From contig JAPPUL010000088.1 of NCBI GenBank assembly GCA_026874595.1, forward strand, positions 1 to 64,000: a DNA stretch of 64,000 nucleotides. Direction: 5' to 3'. The position numbers and the translations under genes were made by a program. The number at the start of each line of letters is the position of its first letter. Position 1 is the stretch's first letter. The DNA comes from Sipunculus nudus. Taxonomy: Eukaryota > Annelida > Sipuncula > Golfingiida > Sipunculidae. The notes under the pieces were generated by a model. The model had not been told where the DNA came from and ran no database searches. It was given only the letters and a program-made list of their open reading frames with translations. Below, in pieces: positions 36,209 to 46,093 of the stretch.

Positions 36209-37450
36209 TTAATCAAGGCCTGGAGGGGGAAATGCTTTACAAAGCTCCTTAACTTGAGCTTCTATCTTAGCAATAAGGTTAGAATCGTGATGCTTCAAAA
36301 TGACCTGTTCAATCCATGAAGCTAAAGTAAGCATTTCGTTATGTCCCATGCCCTGAGAACTTATAGCAGGGGTTCCAATGCGAATACCGCTAGGGTTAAA
36401 AGGCCCTCGTTTATCAAAAGGGACAGCATTAGCATTAACAACAATACCAGCCTTATTTAAAGCCGAGGCAGCCTCTTTGCCGGTAATATTTTTATTAGAA
36501 AGGTCAATAAGGATAAGATGGTTATCAGTACCCTTTGTAACGAGGTTAAAACCTTTGTTTATAAGTTCATTGGCAAGTATTTTAGCATTATCGACAGTTC
36601 TTTTGGCATAAAGTTTAAAATCGGAAGAAGTAGCCTCTTTGAGGGCAACAGCAATAGCAGCAGTGGTGTGATTATGTGGGCCTCCCTGCAGGCCAGGGAA
36701 AACGGCTTTATCGAGTTTATCCTTAAAAGCTTCTTTAGAAAGAATCAAAGCACCCCTAGGTCCTCTTAAAGTTTTATGAGTGGTAGTGGTAATGATATCA
36801 GCAAAGGGAGCAGGACTTGGGTGCACGCCAGCGACAACAAGCCCTGCGATATGAGCAATATCACAAACTAACAAGGCGCCGACCTCAGATGCGATAGAAG
36901 AGAAAGCCTTAAAGTCGATGATACGAGGATAAGCGCTAGCCCCAGCCCAGATGATAGAAGGTCTTGAACGCTTGGCAATATCTCTTAGTTTGTCATAATC
37001 AATAAGCAAAGAGTTCTCATTAAGCTCGTAAGGAACAGAGTTATAAAGGATGCCAGAAAAGCTAACCTTCCAACCATGCGTAAGATGCCCGCCATGCGGC
37101 AGCGAAAGACCCATAATGGTATCATTAGGTTTAAGGAAAGCAAGATAAACAGCCATATTTGCAGGGGAACCGGAAAGGGGCTGAACATTGGCATGGTCCA
37201 TATGAAAGAGTTCTTTGGCACGACTTATGGTAATTTCTTCTATTTGGTCAATAAACTCCTGTCCTTCATAATATCGTTTTCTAGGATATCCCTCAGAGTA
37301 CTTATTGGTAAGACAAGAGCCCGTAGCCTGCATAACAGCCTTAGAGGTATAATTCTCAGAAGGGATTAAACGGATCTTGTTCTTTTGTCTAAAAGCCTCT
37401 TTATTGATGAGTTGAAATATATGGTTATCAGTAGTAGCTAAATCTGTCAA
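36209..37450 (-). CDS. glyA: Serine hydroxymethyltransferase
   Basis: Interconverts serine and glycine with transfer of a one-carbon unit to tetrahydrofolate; it supplies the methylenetetrahydrofolate used by ThyX and, after conversion, the formyl donor used by PurN in this same window. IPSENYTSKAV is near 28 and NKYSEGYPRKRYYEGQ near 47. The PLP Lys is in TTTTHKTLRGPRG (about 225), and the tail GIRIGTPA is conserved. At 413 residues it is full length. Confidence 0.97.
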   Translation of the reverse strand: MTDLATTDNHIFQLINKEAFRQKNKIRLIPSENYTSKAVMQATGSCLTNKYSEGYPRKRYYEGQEFIDQIEEITISRAKELFHMDHANVQPLSGSPANMAVYLAFLKPNDTIMGLSLPHGGHLTHGWKVSFSGILYNSVPYELNENSLLIDYDKLRDIAKRSRPSIIWAGASAYPRIIDFKAFSSIASEVGALLVCDIAHIAGLVVAGVHPSPAPFADIITTTTHKTLRGPRGALILSKEAFKDKLDKAVFPGLQGGPHNHTTAAIAVALKEATSSDFKLYAKRTVDNAKILANELINKGFNLVTKGTDNHLILIDLSNKNITGKEAASALNKAGIVVNANAVPFDKRGPFNPSGIRIGTPAISSQGMGHNEMLTLASWIEQVILKHHDSNLIAKIEAQVKELCKAFPPPGLD

Positions 37451-37640
37451 AGGGGTTGGCTCCTAAAAATGGTTTTAAAAAAAAGAAAGTGAATAAAAGG
37501 GCATAAATGTAATACTTAGCCAGGAGATAAAATATTACAAAAAAAAGTAAAAAAAAGTAAAATAAAGTGTTATAAATGAGTAAAAAAGTTATAAATGAGT
37601 AAAAAAAAGGAAAAGACAGTGGAAAAGACAGTGGAAAAAA

Positions 37641-38486
37641 TTATCTACGCCTAAAACCTCTAAAGCCACTACTTCTTCTTGAGCTTCCCCCTCCCCAAAT
37701 ACTACGCCTGGAAGATCTATTAGTAGCGCGATTAGAACGGTTAGTAGTTTGTTTTTTTGCCCGAGAGTTATTAGAAGAGGCCCAACTACCTTTTCTCTTT
37801 GATTTAGAAGCCCATGATCGAGCAGAAGCTTTTTGTTTATCGGAAGCATTTTTGTTAAAATTGGAAGAAGCCTGTTTAGTTTTCTGGTTCTGAGCCTGTC
37901 CGGCAGGAGTATTTCTAAAAGAGTTCCTGTCATTTCTCAAGTTAGAGTAATTGGAAACAGGAGTGCTATAAAAAGGAGTTCTCATAGCCCAGTAGGTAAT
38001 AAGGGCACCCGTCAAAGCATAAGTAAGAGGTGAAGTGGTATTATAGTAAGAATAAGGGCCATAGCCGCTTCTTGAATATTCGACCTGTTGATTATTGACA
38101 TTACGGGTTAAGGTAATAAGCTTGGTATCGTCGTCTGAGAAGCCGTTTTGGGTCTGGTCTATGTAAAGGGTAACATTCTGAGAAGCTTCAGAAGGGCTTT
38201 GAACGAATATAGAAATGACCTCATCGCCGGAGTATAATCTATTAGCCTCTTTTTCAAATTCCTGAGGGGACTTAGCCTTAATAAAAGCCTTTTGCAAAGC
38301 CTCAACATCGAGTTTAATAAGGAGCTCCTGTCCATAATCGCCCTGAGCCCAAGGGGCATTAGCATTAACATTAGGAGAGTTTTGGTTATTATTATTTTTA
38401 ATAAAGCCCTGAGAGCTGTCATAGAAGAAGATATAGTAAACAAATAAAATAGCAGCCATAGTGATTAAAACGTTTTTAGTACTCAT
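37641..38486 (-). CDS. Membrane-anchored protein with strongly basic Ser/Arg/Asn-rich tail
   Basis: A 281-residue protein: one N-terminal membrane segment (5-22), a middle folded part (about 45-170; YGQELLIKLDVEALQKAF, GDEVISIFVQSPSEA) and a second hydrophobic patch (TYALTGALITYWAMR, about 155-170). The last 95 residues are very rich in Ser, Arg, Lys and Asn and almost free of acidic residues. Such tails suggest binding to a polyanion or surface. No family recognised. It follows the very acidic protein at 38759 on the same strand. Confidence 0.7.
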   Translation of the reverse strand: MSTKNVLITMAAILFVYYIFFYDSSQGFIKNNNNQNSPNVNANAPWAQGDYGQELLIKLDVEALQKAFIKAKSPQEFEKEANRLYSGDEVISIFVQSPSEASQNVTLYIDQTQNGFSDDDTKLITLTRNVNNQQVEYSRSGYGPYSYYNTTSPLTYALTGALITYWAMRTPFYSTPVSNYSNLRNDRNSFRNTPAGQAQNQKTKQASSNFNKNASDKQKASARSWASKSKRKGSWASSNNSRAKKQTTNRSNRATNRSSRRSIWGGGSSRRSSGFRGFRRR

Positions 38487-38758
38487 ATATTAATACCTAC
38501 AATTTAAAAGAATATGTAAACCAAAAGCTTTAAAAAAAGCCAAACACCTTATCGACAAACATGTAATTTGTAATTTAAGTTAAGAAAACCACATGGAAAT
38601 CAAAAATAAGACGAAAAGCCTTAAAAGCGACATACAAGGAAAAGATAATACAAAAGCTACAATAAGTTAAGATATAAGTTAATATAAAAAACAATTTAGG
38701 ATAAAAGTCTTTAAAAGAGTTAAGTAGAAGTGTCTTTAGGGAGCAAAGGTATAATTAA

Positions 38759-39367
38759 TTAGCTGTTAGAATTATTTTGGTTAGAATTTGGGTCAAAGAC
38801 GTCATGGAGGTTCTGCGGGGGGTCAAAACTAATCTCTTCAAAGAGGATATCATAAAACTCTTTTCTAGTAATAATAAGCCTCCAATCGTCGATTCTTTGG
38901 TCGAAGTCAAAATCCAAGTTATCCTGCCAGAGGTCAAAGTCGTCAAACTCGCCATCATAAAGTCCCCAAAGGAAGCGAACGCGAAGAGGATTTAAGTTAT
39001 CATTAAGGATTAAATTAATGCGAGTGTGAGGGTCAAAGTCGCTATATCTTTCTATATAATCCTCGGCCTCATCTATAATATTTTGAATAAAGTCAAAACC
39101 CTTGTCGGTAATTTCATATAAAGCATCGTCAACATTAATATGAATAAGTTCATTAAACATAAGGTGGTCAAAAACGGGTTCAATGTATTCATCAAGCTGA
39201 GCAAGAGGCAAAGAGAAAGCCAATCCGCCCTCATCGAGTTCCAAAGACATTTTTTTAAGGACGTAAATGCTACTATATTTAAGGATTTCCAAGTTAATGT
39301 TGCTATTGATGCTTTGTGAGAGGTTTGGGTCATAGAAATACGGGAAAGAGGTTTTATTATTTTGCAT
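38759..39367 (-). CDS. Hypothetical highly acidic protein (202 aa)
   Basis: A soluble protein without a signal, loaded with Asp/Glu and aromatic residues (FDDFDLWQDNLDFDFDQRIDDW). The first two thirds look like a folded helical domain (MFNELIHINVDDALYEITDKGFDFIQNIIDEA), which hints at a winged-helix-like end. It ends in an Asn/Ser tail. No family recognised. Its partner downstream is strongly basic, and a functional pairing is conceivable. Confidence 0.7.
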   Translation of the reverse strand: MQNNKTSFPYFYDPNLSQSINSNINLEILKYSSIYVLKKMSLELDEGGLAFSLPLAQLDEYIEPVFDHLMFNELIHINVDDALYEITDKGFDFIQNIIDEAEDYIERYSDFDPHTRINLILNDNLNPLRVRFLWGLYDGEFDDFDLWQDNLDFDFDQRIDDWRLIITRKEFYDILFEEISFDPPQNLHDVFDPNSNQNNSNS

Positions 39368-40249
39368 ATAGATCTCTTTATGAATAAAAGTTAAAAGTTA
39401 AAAGTTATAAATAAAGGATAAAAATAAAACTATTTATATGGTAGTGAGGATATAAATAATTAGGTAAAAAAATATTATAAAACATAAAAATACTTGTTAT
39501 GGGAGGAAAGAAAGTGCTTAATAAAGCACATTCGTGTGAAAAAATGGCAAGATTATGACGTTAATGTAGCTAGGTATAAATATTAAATATAAAAAGGACA
39601 GTGAATAAAAAATCATAATAAACAAATCTTTTTTAGTATTTTTTTTACTTTATACATTAAGCAATGCTTATATTTAAGTCTTAAAGTCATAGGCAGAAAG
39701 GCTAGAAAGTATTGTTGTCAGGTTTCAAATAGTGATGCTTTAGGGTGGGGATAGGTTTTGATAATATAAGGTTTTGATAATATAAATTAATATAAATAAT
39801 TAATCAATTATGTTTTAAGTGTTGATATTGACTAAGAACGCTTAAGTGGTTATACTATTTTATTGCTTATCAATGTGATTATTAGAAAGGCTACGAGTAA
39901 GGATGCTTTTAAGCAGGCAAATAGTATTGCTAATGGCAAATAAATATGTAATTAAAGCAAGGGTGGGCGAATGTGGGGCGGATGGATATGGGGGGGCGGA
40001 CGGCAGGGTATGGTAGGGGTCAAGGAAGGCGTGCTAAAAGGCATGATAATGGGGTAAGTAGCGTTAGGAAGGGGTGCAAAGGTGGGGTGTAGGTGCACAG
40101 GGTGCACAGGGTGCAAAGATGGGTTCTAAAGAGAGTATAAAGAGGGGCAAACAGCTTGTTGCTATTGAGGAAGATGCAAGATGCAATATGATGCAATATA
40201 TAGAATATGAAATAGATATATAGGATATGAAATAGAAGGAGAATAAAGT
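39368..40249. other. 882-base intergenic region, G-rich right half
   Basis: The left part is AT-rich and stop-rich in all frames. From about 39960 to 40130 the plus strand becomes strikingly G-rich (runs of 5-7 G) and includes a 9-bp direct repeat GGTGCACAG (near 40092-40110). No gene is supported. The region must carry the promoter and leader of the large exported protein that starts at 40250. Confidence 0.6.
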
Positions 40250-43200
40250 ATGCTTGGAAGAAGTGCAAAAAGAGTAGGAAGTTTTAAGTATCGGGGGATG
40301 TTGATTAAGCCTGGTTGTATGTTAATGCTAATGGCTTTGCTGCTTACAGGGGAAGGGCTATATGGGATTGAAGAGAAAAAGAGCTTTAAGGATGAGTTAT
40401 CGTTTTCGGACAAGAGATCATATTTTGCAAAGAAGGGCTGGCAAAATGGTTTGTCAGAGATGACGCAGTCAAGACAAAGGTTGCCGTGGAAGCTAGGGAC
40501 ATGGGATGAGCGTGTTGAAAGTTTCTTAAATCGGGTTAGAAAAGGTGATAGGAAAGCATTTTTATATGCAGAATATGGCTTATTAGATGGATACGGGAGT
40601 CCTTATACTCATCAAAGCGCACGTAGTTACCCAACAAGCGTAGGGTCAGTTGAGAGCAAAGGGGTCATATGGAAATTATATGCGGATTCAAAGCGACAGA
40701 ATATCACAATAGAAAAGGTATTAACGGGCGGCAAAGCAAGCGTAAGGAAGAAGGTGTTAAATGCAATATTGGGCGGACTGTATAATAAAGATCCGCGAGT
40801 AAGGCTAGTGGCGATAAACTTGCTAAGACGGCTAAGGCCGGAGACAAGCATTTACCAAGGGGTAAAGCGGGCCTTATTGCTTGAGACGGTCACTACAGAG
40901 CGTGCGAAATGGCGAACACGCGATCTTGACATTCCGAGCATAGAAAGTCCTCGGCTTGGGTGGCGGAGCATGGCATCGAGTGGAGGTGGCGCCCCGTATT
41001 ATATAAATGATAGATATAAAGACGGGTCAAGCGGAGGGTTTGAGGATTTGTTGAATGGGAATGGTAAGGGTTCGTATTTGTCGGCAGGCTTATATAGGAA
41101 GAATGAGAGGAATGATTATGTAACTGCAGTATCTAGAATTGATTATAGCACAGGCTATGAGCAAAGGAGCAATGTGTGGACTAAGGCGTCTCTTTTGAGG
41201 TATGGAGCGGACACACAGATTAGTGGTTTTGAGGCAGAATATAGGTTAGGGGAAGTTGAAGTGATGCCTAAGCACGTGTATTTGTATATAGATTACCGCA
41301 ATCCTGGCAGTGAGGTTGTAGGGGAGTCACCCTACTATGCATATCATAGTGTATGGGAAGAGCTTAAGAAGCTAGAATTATTTATAACACGAGCTTTATG
41401 GGTATCTCGTATAAAAGGCGGGGATAAAGCTTTGCGTACAATAAATAAGGATGCCTTCAGGGCGTTAGCAGATCAAATAGATGGAGAATCGCTAAGGAAT
41501 GTACCGATGAAGTCGCCAGGCTTTAAGATATTTGGTGAAAAGGAAGTAAATCAGATAATAGAAGGGATGCTATGGAACCAGGTAGTTAGTACACGTGAAG
41601 AGTGCGTAAGGTTTCTGAAGAGGATGTATGAGAGGCCAGAAACGAGTATAGCGGTAAGAAAAAGTATAAAGAAATCGTTAAGAGAGGCAAGGAAGCGGGA
41701 GTTAATAGTAGATACAATTAGGGGACGACATCTCCACGCAGAGTTAATAGTGCCAAAGCAGCCAGATAATTGGTGGGGCGAATCAGATGAGGTAGATACA
41801 AGTTCTTGGGGTAAGGATAGAGGAAAGAAATTGCAGGAATATCGTAATCAGGTTGAGTTTCCCGAGGAAACAGATATAATCTATCATAGTAGAAGGAAGC
41901 CTGGGCAAGAAGAGAGTATGGAGGGTATGGAGAGAAGGGAGGAAAGGTTAGAAGTCAAGCAAGCAGAAGCTGAGAAAGCAAAGGCGGGGGTTGAACAGGC
42001 AGGGGTTGAACAGGCAGGGGTTGAACAGGCAGGGGTTGAACAGGCAGGGGTTGAACAGGTAAAGGTAGAGGTTGAACAGGCAGAAGTTAAGAAGTCAGAA
42101 GTTGAGGAGTCAGAAGTTAAGAAGTTAGAAGTTAAGGAGTTAGCGGAGAAAAAAGAAGGAAAAGAAGAAGTTGAGGAGGGGTTGTCTGAGGAGGGGTTGT
42201 CTGAGGAGGGGCTGTCTGAAGAAAAGGTTGAGATAGATTCTGATGGTGAGTTTTCAACTAATGGGAAGGATGTGGTCTCGGAAGAAGGAGCTTATAGTCA
42301 TCCGTTATTTCAGTATGTAAAAGATGGACGCTTATCGTTTAGCGTAATAGATGAATATTTGTCATTAGAGTCGTTCATATCAGGTAAAAGTCAGCAAGAG
42401 AAAGAAGGAGCGGGAGCAGGAGAGGAGGCAAATCCTGGTCAGGAACCGGGTCTTAGGGGTTCAGGTGATATAAAATCTAAAGACAGGTCAAAAACAGCAC
42501 AATATTACGTGAGGGTTCGTGCAGTTGAGACGTTGCATTCGTTGCTTTTGTCGAATGTGGAGGATATACTAAGAGCCTCGTATATAGATTTGCAAAACGC
42601 ATTTTTAATATTGTTAAAGATAGAAAGAGAATTTAATCAAGGGAATGAAGGTCATGACTTTTTAAGTTATTTCATGGCAGGAGCAGAGGTGGCATCAGGT
42701 AAGGGGAGGCGGTTTCATGGGCATAGGAGCCTAGCTTTGGAGCTAAACAGAGGGGGTCGTGCTCGAGGTAATTTGCAAGCGTTGATGTCAGGTATAAAAG
42801 GGAGCGTAAAGCAATATGGGCTGCGCCGAGGGAATATTGCAACAGAGGAAACAACTCTCGAAGGGATACGTAATAAAGATGTTATAAAGAGTCCTGATAG
42901 TGCTGTAGATGGGGGTGCTGAATATGGCAGTCATGGAGAGGGAGGGTATTATGGATATTATGATCAACAAAGGCCGTTGGGACAGGCTGAAAATGATAAA
43001 GAAAAGAAAAAGGTGGGCTTTTATCAATTTCCGCCACAATGGAAAATAAAGCGTGAAAAGATAGTAGAAGGCTTATTAGGAGCGATGGTATCAAAAGATC
43101 CTCAAAAGCGTTTGCTTATAATACATATGTTGCGTCGGCTAATACCAGACTCTTCGATGTTGTCAAAGGTAAATAAGCTTTTAAGAGAGCTTGAGACAGT

Positions 43201-44107
43201 AGATAAGAGTCCGTATTTATTTTTCGATACAAAGCTTGCGTATGAAAGGGGAGGAGATGTATATGTAAAAGTGCAGGAGAAGATAGTGGGACATGAGCTA
43301 GTGAAGTTGCAAAGGTTCATAGTGCGAAGGGTTTTAGTAAACAAGATAAGGAGTGGCGGGGAGTCAGATTTTTTACAAGAGATGCCGAAAGGGAGCTTTC
43401 TAACATTAGTAGTTAGGATAGATGCAGAATGGGATCCGTATCGCGTGCCGTTAAGGACCCCGATACCGAGGATGTCAGGAGGTCGCAACGGGATGTTTTT
43501 CACAAAGCAGGATATAGATGTAATAAAAGGCGGTCTTGATAATCGTAATTTTTTGGTACAAAGGGAAGTGGCGAAATGGATGGTATTATTTTATGAATAT
43601 AATCGTACAGTAACAAAACACATAGGAGATCCGGTAAGTGATGGATATGCGCGTAAATTTGTACAAGGTATAAAGGATGCAGAGCGTAGAGACATAGTAT
43701 ATTATGAAAGAAATTATGTACAATGGAAATATAATAATGAAACATTTAGTAAGACAGAATATGTAGGAAAGCCAGAAGAGGCGATATTAAAGCAGAAGGG
43801 GGCAACAGGGATACCAGTTGGGCGTGTGGGGGTGCTAATAGGGAGTGTAGCCGATTCGGACATATTTTCCATGATAGATGAAGACAGACGGAAGGAATAT
43901 ATAGATAGATACGGCAAAGGTCTTAAAGGAGGGACAGGATATAAAAGTTTTGTAGGGGAGGAGGTGCCATCTGAGGAAATAGGTAATATACAAGGAGATG
44001 TAAGACGTAGTTATAGAGTGATAAAGGAGATGCGAGATAAAGAAAAGAGTCGGTTAGGAGATCCTGTACGAGACGACAATGCAGGACTTGATTACAAGGC
44101 TAATTAA
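40250..44107 (+). CDS. Large exported helical-repeat protein with internal duplication
   Basis: A 1285-residue protein with a signal-like hydrophobic segment (about 22-40) and AAGGAG before the ATG. Two halves resemble each other. Residues 166-218 (LGGLYNKDPRVRLVAINLLRRLRPETS) match 935-990 (LGAMVSKDPQKRLLIIHMLRRLIPDSS). Residues 371-462 (ELKKLELFITRALWVSRIKGG...) match about 1016-1115 (ELVKLQRFIVRRVLVNKIRSG...). These units look like HEAT-type helical hairpins. Between the halves is a low-complexity linker (about 560-745) with AGVEQ and EEGLS repeats. No catalytic motif is seen. The next gene, at 44363, encodes a single-unit relative. Function unknown; periplasmic or surface scaffold is my guess. 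Confidence 0.75.
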   Translation: MLGRSAKRVGSFKYRGMLIKPGCMLMLMALLLTGEGLYGIEEKKSFKDELSFSDKRSYFAKKGWQNGLSEMTQSRQRLPWKLGTWDERVESFLNRVRKGDRKAFLYAEYGLLDGYGSPYTHQSARSYPTSVGSVESKGVIWKLYADSKRQNITIEKVLTGGKASVRKKVLNAILGGLYNKDPRVRLVAINLLRRLRPETSIYQGVKRALLLETVTTERAKWRTRDLDIPSIESPRLGWRSMASSGGGAPYYINDRYKDGSSGGFEDLLNGNGKGSYLSAGLYRKNERNDYVTAVSRIDYSTGYEQRSNVWTKASLLRYGADTQISGFEAEYRLGEVEVMPKHVYLYIDYRNPGSEVVGESPYYAYHSVWEELKKLELFITRALWVSRIKGGDKALRTINKDAFRALADQIDGESLRNVPMKSPGFKIFGEKEVNQIIEGMLWNQVVSTREECVRFLKRMYERPETSIAVRKSIKKSLREARKRELIVDTIRGRHLHAELIVPKQPDNWWGESDEVDTSSWGKDRGKKLQEYRNQVEFPEETDIIYHSRRKPGQEESMEGMERREERLEVKQAEAEKAKAGVEQAGVEQAGVEQAGVEQAGVEQVKVEVEQAEVKKSEVEESEVKKLEVKELAEKKEGKEEVEEGLSEEGLSEEGLSEEKVEIDSDGEFSTNGKDVVSEEGAYSHPLFQYVKDGRLSFSVIDEYLSLESFISGKSQQEKEGAGAGEEANPGQEPGLRGSGDIKSKDRSKTAQYYVRVRAVETLHSLLLSNVEDILRASYIDLQNAFLILLKIEREFNQGNEGHDFLSYFMAGAEVASGKGRRFHGHRSLALELNRGGRARGNLQALMSGIKGSVKQYGLRRGNIATEETTLEGIRNKDVIKSPDSAVDGGAEYGSHGEGGYYGYYDQQRPLGQAENDKEKKKVGFYQFPPQWKIKREKIVEGLLGAMVSKDPQKRLLIIHMLRRLIPDSSMLSKVNKLLRELETVDKSPYLFFDTKLAYERGGDVYVKVQEKIVGHELVKLQRFIVRRVLVNKIRSGGESDFLQEMPKGSFLTLVVRIDAEWDPYRVPLRTPIPRMSGGRNGMFFTKQDIDVIKGGLDNRNFLVQREVAKWMVLFYEYNRTVTKHIGDPVSDGYARKFVQGIKDAERRDIVYYERNYVQWKYNNETFSKTEYVGKPEEAILKQKGATGIPVGRVGVLIGSVADSDIFSMIDEDRRKEYIDRYGKGLKGGTGYKSFVGEEVPSEEIGNIQGDVRRSYRVIKEMRDKEKSRLGDPVRDDNAGLDYKAN
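41984..42058 (+). repeat. 15-bp in-frame tandem repeat (AGVEQ)
   Basis: Five copies of GCAGGGGTTGAACAG (first copy one base different) in the linker of the large exported protein, followed by decayed versions to about 42140. Confidence 0.95.
42173..42217 (+). repeat. 15-bp in-frame tandem repeat (EEGLS)
   Basis: Three copies of GAGGAGGGGTTGTCT, one with a single base change, in the same linker as the AGVEQ array but unrelated in sequence. Confidence 0.92.
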
Positions 44108-44220
44108 TTAATAGATGTATAGGTTATGATATAGAAGGGTTTGAAGAAGATCGGGCTTGAGGGCTCGGGCTTGAAGAGGATGAGGCTTGAGGGATAGTAA
44201 GGAAGAGAAGGGAGGGGGGT

Positions 44221-44288
44221 GAAAGAGGGGTGAAAGAGGGGTGAAAGAGGGGTGAAAGAGGGGTGAAAGAGGGGGTGAAAGAGGGGGT
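44221..44288 (+). repeat. 11/12-bp intergenic tandem repeat
   Basis: Unit GAAAGAGGGGT is repeated four times at 11 bp, then twice with an extra G (12 bp). It lies between the two related exported-protein genes. Related GGGCTTGAGG-type direct repeats precede it (44150-44195). The array has no reading-frame constraint. Confidence 0.92.
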
Positions 44289-44362
44289 GGGAAGAAGATA
44301 GAAAGGCGTTGCAATAAAAATGCAATAGAAAAAAATAGGAAAAAAAATAAGGAGAGGATTAG

Positions 44363-45931
44363 ATGAGAAAATTTAGTTTCTTGTTGATGTCGCTGTTCAT
44401 GATGCTAACTAGCGTGTACGTGTACGGGCAGGTATTAGAAGAAGATTATGACAGGCGGGAGAGGGCAGTAGATCCATTTGAGGATGAAGATAAGCTTTTG
44501 CGCGAAAAAAAGATCAATGAGATAATAAGCCGGATACGTGCAGGAGACAAGACGGTATTGCGTCTTGTGGTATACGATACATTTGAAGCGGTACATGACG
44601 AGTTAGTAAGACGAGATGTACAAGGAGGGCAGAGGACCTATTACGACATAGTGGGCAACGCATCCGCCTTGCCAGCGTATATAGGAGGTTTTGACAATCA
44701 AGATCCGAAAGTGCGTTTAAAGTGTATAGGGTATCTAGGCGACTGGGCAGATGAAGTAGGGAAGGGTTTAAAATTGATAGAACGTCATGTAGACAAAAGG
44801 CTGGCAAGTAACGTAGAGACACGAAAAGAGGTAAGGTATGGGTATAGAGTTCTAAAGATGAAGATAGTGAGGCGGCGAGTGATAGAAAGGCTTGCAAGAG
44901 GGGATAAAGAGGTATTGGTGCGGATATCGCCTGAAGAGTTTTTGCCGTTGGTGTTTTACGAGCCACGGATAAGAACAATCTACCTAGGCTCAGCCGGAGC
45001 AGTAAAGATAAGGTCAATAGTGCTTGATCCTGGTATTGAACCGGAGACAGGAGAATTGATAACAGAACGTCCTGGTCGGGCAGAAGGTCTTGACATAGAA
45101 AGGGTATGCTATAGGGGAGTGAAAGAAATAGGAGATAGAGGGGAGGTGGCGCAATGGTTAGATGATGTAAGGAAGCGAGGAGGGGTGGCAGTGGATCAGG
45201 CAGCATTATCGGGAGGTTATGTTGGAGGAGGAGATTATGGGTCGTCAAAAGACAGTGGTGGTAGTATAAGCGGCAAAGCGTCGTTAAATTGGAAGTGCGT
45301 GCAGGCTATATTTACAGGAGTAGACAATAAGAGTTTATTTGTTAGGGAACATGCAGCAAGAATATTTTTAAATTATGTAAGAGGGTATACAGGCAATCCT
45401 AACTATGCAGGGAATGTAGGAGGGACAGCGCGAACATTCGCCCGTGAATTTGGAGCGATGTCCAAAAACCCTTATTATGTGAGATTGGCTCAAGTTGCAT
45501 GGGATAACGTAAAATGGTCAGACTACTATTATAACGATCGGTTTGCGTCAGGAAGCAATTATCTAGCGCTAGTACAAAATAAGCATTATTTAGACTATCA
45601 ATATAATGCCAAGAACAGTAAAAAAGGACTAGCAAACGACTATGCCCCTGCAAATACGAAAAGATATTTCACAGATGGAGTAACAAGCTATCCTGAATGG
45701 GGAACAGAAGTGACAGGTAATTATAGGAATGACATAAAAGAGATACTAAGGCTTTTGGGTTTGTCATGGTATATAGATGCAGAATATGTAGTTGAAGGAG
45801 GTGGAGGAGGTGATGCTAAGGCAGCAACAAGTCGCTCTCGAGTGGATACATTATTTAACGACAGAGGACGAGCAGACAGGCCAAAGAGCCCAGATCGTTC
45901 AGATAGACTTGAAGGAGAAGTAGACGGCTAG
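44363..45931 (+). CDS. Exported helical-repeat protein, paralogue of the upstream gene
   Basis: 522 residues with a clear signal peptide (about 1-24). It shows the same module order as one half of the 1285-residue neighbour: a helical unit with GGFDNQDPKVRLKCIGYLG (about 109-130), then LKMKIVRRRVIERLARGDKEVLV (about 167-190), then AIFTGVDNKSLFVREHAARIFLNYV (about 312-338). Gly-rich loops separate them. The tail (490-522) is Arg/Asp/Ser-rich. No catalytic motif seen. SD GGAGAGG is close before the ATG. Together the two genes look like a local duplication. Confidence 0.75.
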   Translation: MRKFSFLLMSLFMMLTSVYVYGQVLEEDYDRRERAVDPFEDEDKLLREKKINEIISRIRAGDKTVLRLVVYDTFEAVHDELVRRDVQGGQRTYYDIVGNASALPAYIGGFDNQDPKVRLKCIGYLGDWADEVGKGLKLIERHVDKRLASNVETRKEVRYGYRVLKMKIVRRRVIERLARGDKEVLVRISPEEFLPLVFYEPRIRTIYLGSAGAVKIRSIVLDPGIEPETGELITERPGRAEGLDIERVCYRGVKEIGDRGEVAQWLDDVRKRGGVAVDQAALSGGYVGGGDYGSSKDSGGSISGKASLNWKCVQAIFTGVDNKSLFVREHAARIFLNYVRGYTGNPNYAGNVGGTARTFAREFGAMSKNPYYVRLAQVAWDNVKWSDYYYNDRFASGSNYLALVQNKHYLDYQYNAKNSKKGLANDYAPANTKRYFTDGVTSYPEWGTEVTGNYRNDIKEILRLLGLSWYIDAEYVVEGGGGGDAKAATSRSRVDTLFNDRGRADRPKSPDRSDRLEGEVDG

Positions 45932-46069
45932 GACTTGGAAAAGATGTTAGGGCAAAGGTCTTGTTTTAAGACGCATTGTGCCCTAACATATAAACTTAAG
46001 TTAGAACTATCCATGCAATTAGTTAAAATTGGATTATTAGAGTACGTTATGAAGAGGAGGTTGTTCCTT

Positions 46070-46093
46070 ATGATGTGTTTAATGGAGGGATGA
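46070..46093 (+). promoter_or_regulatory. Possible seven-codon leader ORF coupled to the polyprenyl synthase gene
   Basis: AGGAGG (46055-46060) sits 9 bases before ATGATG at 46070, which opens a seven-codon frame ending in TGA at 46091-46093. That stop overlaps the in-frame ATG at 46090 of the synthase. The geometry fits translational coupling but could be chance. Confidence 0.3.

Noticed and set aside
44514-45248. Long Leu-rich minus-strand frame of 244 codons inside the 522-residue gene
   Set aside because: Its composition is typical of the reverse complement of a charged coding strand, while the plus-strand protein has a signal peptide, an RBS and a paralogue.
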